In this document: positions 16,778-18,408 of the stretch, piece by piece
How the letters are laid out: each line of letters opens with the position of its first letter
Position numbering within the stretch: the first letter of the stretch is position 1
The notes under the pieces: generated by a model
Told to the model about the DNA's origin: nothing
The model's input: only the letters and a program-made list of their open reading frames with translations
The model's database searches: none
Assembly (NCBI GenBank): GCA_002353635.1
Contig: DEKA01000050.1
Coordinates: 1-18,408 of the forward strand
DNA from: Lachnospiraceae bacterium UBA2734
Lineage (GTDB): Bacteria > Bacillota > Clostridia > Lachnospirales > Lachnospiraceae
Direction: 5' to 3'
DNA length: 18,408 nucleotides
Made by a program: the position numbers and the translations under genes

Positions 16778-16943
16778 CATTTCGGACGTCTTTTTTCAGG
16801 ACGAAATGATCTGATCCGGCAGGGACGGCAGCGATTCCCCCGTGCCGTAGGATGGCAGGAACTGCAAAGGCATCAGCAATCGCGGGAAGACACAGACAGA
16901 GCAGTTATCCGCAGCCTTTTTTTGGATTTTGAGGAGGAGCAAA
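16778..16943 (+). other. Long structured leader of the GH25 gene, no known riboswitch recognised
   Basis: This gene-free stretch shows several possible hairpins. TCATTTC/GAAATGA arms (about 16778-16810) flank the start site. ACGGCA (16825-16830) pairs with TGCCGT (16843-16848). A small nested hairpin GATG-GCAG-GAA-CTGC-CATC spans 16851-16874. Alternatively, GGAT (16850-16853) and AACTGC (16860-16865) pair with GCAGTTATCC (16901-16910), shortly before a run of seven T (16917-16923). The competing pairings and T-run resemble a riboswitch or attenuator, but no known aptamer core, including that of the c-di-AMP class often found before wall hydrolases, is recognised. Confidence 0.35.
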
Positions 16944-18221
16944 TTGAAGGGTTTCTGGAAGGCGGTTAAGTTCACGGCAGCAGCAGCCGGCGTCGCATTG
17001 TTCATAGTAGTATCACCCGTATCGACGAAGAATGTACAGGCAGCAGCCGTGCAGGGCATCGATGTCTCGAAGTATCAGGGGACCATCAACTGGCAGGCAG
17101 TCGCAGCAAGCGGCGTCAAGTTTGCTATGGTCCGCATCGGCAATACCAAGTACGGACTGGACAGCAACTTTGCGGCGAATGTGGCAGGCGCGACGGCTGC
17201 CGGCATCCGGGTAGGTGCCTATGTCTACTCCTATGCAATGAATGAGACGCAGGCTGCAGCTGATGCACAGCTCGCAGTGCAGGCAATGGCGAATCTTCCG
17301 GTCTCCTTCCCTGTTGCCATTGATCTGGAGGATCCGTCCCAGGCTAATCTCAGTACCGCCCAGCAGCAGGCCATCGTCAACACATTCTGCTCCACCATTT
17401 ATGCGGCGGGCTACCAGCCCATGGTCTATTCCTACAGGAACTGGTTCCAGACCAAGCTCGGGGCGACGATGTGGGATCACTGGGTGGCTGACTACAATTC
17501 CAGCTGCGGCTTCCAGCCGGCAGCGATGTGGCAGTACTCCAGCAGCGGCTCTGTCAGCGGCATCGCCAGCAATGTAGATGTCGACTATCTGCTGAAGGAC
17601 TATTTCACCTCCATTCCGGCAAACGGTCTTTCCACACAGAACGGCGCAACTTATTACTATGTCAACTATAGAAAACAATTCGGCCTGCAGACAATCGGCG
17701 GCCTGAACTTCTTCTTTGACACAACTGGCGCTATGGTGAAGGACAAGACAGTGACGGATACAGCCGGCAATATCACCCGCTACTGCAAGGACGGCCATGT
17801 TGTGACGATCACTGTGGCCATGCAGCAGCAGGCAGCACAGGCAAAGGCGGCTTACGACAAGGCGGTGGCCGTACAGGCACAGGCTGAGGCTGACGCGAAG
17901 ACGGCAGAGGCAACATCTCAGAGCCTTGCCGCACAGTATTCGCAGGCGAAGGCGGCAGCTGATCAGCTGGTACAGCAGGCGGCACAGGCAGCTCTTGCGG
18001 CGCAGCAGGTGCCTACACAGGATAACCTGACCGTTGCGGCAACTCTCCAGCAGCAGGCGGAGACGGCACAGAAGCAGGTCGTGACACTTCAGCAGCAGGC
18101 GACAACAGCAGCTGCGGACGCCGCGAACAAGGAGACAGTTGCAAAGACAAGAGCGGCAGAGACAGCCAACTACAAGGCAGTCAACGACGCAGCACAGGCA
18201 GCCATCGTCATTCCGCAGTAA
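16944..18221 (+). CDS. Secreted GH25 lysozyme with coiled-coil tail
   Basis: This is a predicted N-acetylmuramidase that cleaves peptidoglycan outside the cell. The start is a TTG at 16944, because AGGAGG (16932-16937) lies 6 nt upstream; an earlier in-frame TTG at 16929 would overlap that site. The 425-residue protein has a signal peptide (about 1-33, cut near VQA), a GH25 domain (about 37-220) with the conserved GIDVSKYQG (Asp40) and the catalytic DxE pair Asp127/Glu129 in AIDLEDPS, and MWQYSSSG...NVDVDYL near its end. A short region with one repeat resembling cell-wall-binding motifs (about 225-290, GLNFFFDTTGAMV) follows, then about 130 residues of Ala/Gln-rich coiled coil without a sortase motif. 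The tail may bind or space the enzyme at the wall. The promoter carries the same dyad as the transport operon. Confidence 0.93.
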   Translation: MKGFWKAVKFTAAAAGVALFIVVSPVSTKNVQAAAVQGIDVSKYQGTINWQAVAASGVKFAMVRIGNTKYGLDSNFAANVAGATAAGIRVGAYVYSYAMNETQAAADAQLAVQAMANLPVSFPVAIDLEDPSQANLSTAQQQAIVNTFCSTIYAAGYQPMVYSYRNWFQTKLGATMWDHWVADYNSSCGFQPAAMWQYSSSGSVSGIASNVDVDYLLKDYFTSIPANGLSTQNGATYYYVNYRKQFGLQTIGGLNFFFDTTGAMVKDKTVTDTAGNITRYCKDGHVVTITVAMQQQAAQAKAAYDKAVAVQAQAEADAKTAEATSQSLAAQYSQAKAAADQLVQQAAQAALAAQQVPTQDNLTVAATLQQQAETAQKQVVTLQQQATTAAADAANKETVAKTRAAETANYKAVNDAAQAAIVIPQ

Positions 18222-18239
18222 GGATATCGATGTCGCGGT

Positions 18240-18352
18240 GGTCTCGCCTCCGGCCCGGTCCGTTCTGGACGCGTGCCACTGGCACGCAGAACCGTCAGAA
18301 GGCATCTCATGCAGGCATGGATGCCTCCTTCCTCGCTATTACGCGCACATAA
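18240..18352 (-). repeat. Interspersed structured repeat (form B), full-length candidate
   Basis: Read on the minus strand, it begins with the 37-bp unit shared with positions 1-37, then CGGTTCTGCG and a GACCGG...AGACC block as in the element after hemW. On the plus strand a hairpin has GTTCT (18262-18266) with AGAAC (18288-18292), GCGTGCC (18271-18277) with GGCACGC (18281-18287), a 3-nt loop and a 4-nt bulge. AGGCAT/ATGCCT (18314-18327) forms a second small hairpin. There is no reading frame with coding character. It starts 18 nt after the lysozyme stop. Confidence 0.6.
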
Positions 18353-18408
18353 AAAAGTCAGGAGGACCCGTTATTCTGCATAAAAATGCAGAATAACGGG
18401 TCCTCCTG
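18351..18408. terminator. Perfect 23-bp hairpin, probable bidirectional terminator
   Basis: Arms at 18359-18381 and 18386-18408 are perfect complements around an AAAA loop. Six A (18351-18356) on the left give a U-tract for transcripts arriving from the right on the minus strand. The window ends at the last paired base, so the U-tract for the lysozyme transcript cannot be seen. Confidence 0.7.

Noticed and set aside
16782..16943. c-di-AMP or c-di-GMP riboswitch in the lysozyme leader
   Set aside because: A few bases around 16861-16890 look loosely similar, but the conserved cores of these classes are missing, so no class is claimed.
16929..16943. Upstream TTG at 16929 as lysozyme start
   Set aside because: It would precede and overlap the only good ribosome site (16932-16937), which instead fits the TTG at 16944; the signal peptide also starts properly there.
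17013..18305. Long Cys/Leu/Arg-rich open frame antisense to the lysozyme gene
   Set aside because: Its composition is explained by the reverse complement of Ala and Gln codons (GCN, CAG) in the tail; no family features or start signals are seen.

Overview
The window looks like chromosomal DNA of a Gram-positive anaerobe of the class Clostridia, most likely the Lachnospiraceae. This is inferred from the moderately high GC content, strong AGGAGG-type ribosome binding sites, the lepA-hemW gene pair, a lipoprotein and a secreted GH25 lysozyme, and Bacillota-type ABC/GntR modules. There is no phage, transposase, plasmid, CRISPR or tRNA signal. Twelve genes are well supported; ten are on the + strand, and ygjP-like and CDF are on the - strand.

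Layout. (1) 1-2700: the tail of an interspersed repeat and a bidirectional terminator, a YgjP-type metalloprotease (-), thiamine diphosphokinase (+), two hairpins in a convergent gap, and a CDF metal exporter with Mn-type metal residues (-). (2) 2740-4450: purF with its own promoter, a hairpin leader and a terminator-like hairpin. (3) 4433-13479: a transport island. A very good promoter (TTGACA-17-TATGAT) whose -35 lies in the loop of the purF hairpin drives a HlyD/MacA-like adaptor, a MacB-type ATPase, a MacB/FtsX-type permease, a YtrA-type GntR regulator, an ABC-2 ATPase and a large ABC-2 permease. These genes overlap or are closely spaced. A SIMPL-domain lipoprotein follows after about 160 bp. 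(4) 13505-16734: lepA and hemW overlapping by 4 bp, ended by an unusual 117-nt structured terminator. (5) 16736-18408: a regulated promoter, a 160-nt structured leader, a secreted GH25 lysozyme with an Ala/Gln-rich coiled-coil tail (TTG start), an interspersed structured repeat and a 23-bp perfect hairpin at the window edge.

How the genes may work together. The transport island has the parts of the Bacillus ytr system (GntR regulator, ABC-2 pair, FtsX-type ABC pair) in a different order and with an added HlyD adaptor. The promoter of this operon carries the dyad TGTAT-N11-ATACA at its start site. The only other copy I found is over the -35 of the GH25 lysozyme promoter, more than 12 kb away. 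This suggests, as an inference, that the GntR protein controls both the exporters and a wall hydrolase: a small cell-envelope-stress regulon. That is the most interesting hypothesis in the window.

A second theme is non-coding. A 37-bp near-identical repeat occurs at both ends of the window, each time just before a terminator hairpin. The right-hand copy belongs to a longer structured element that shares motifs, on the opposite strand, with the element after hemW. I cannot tell whether this family has been described.
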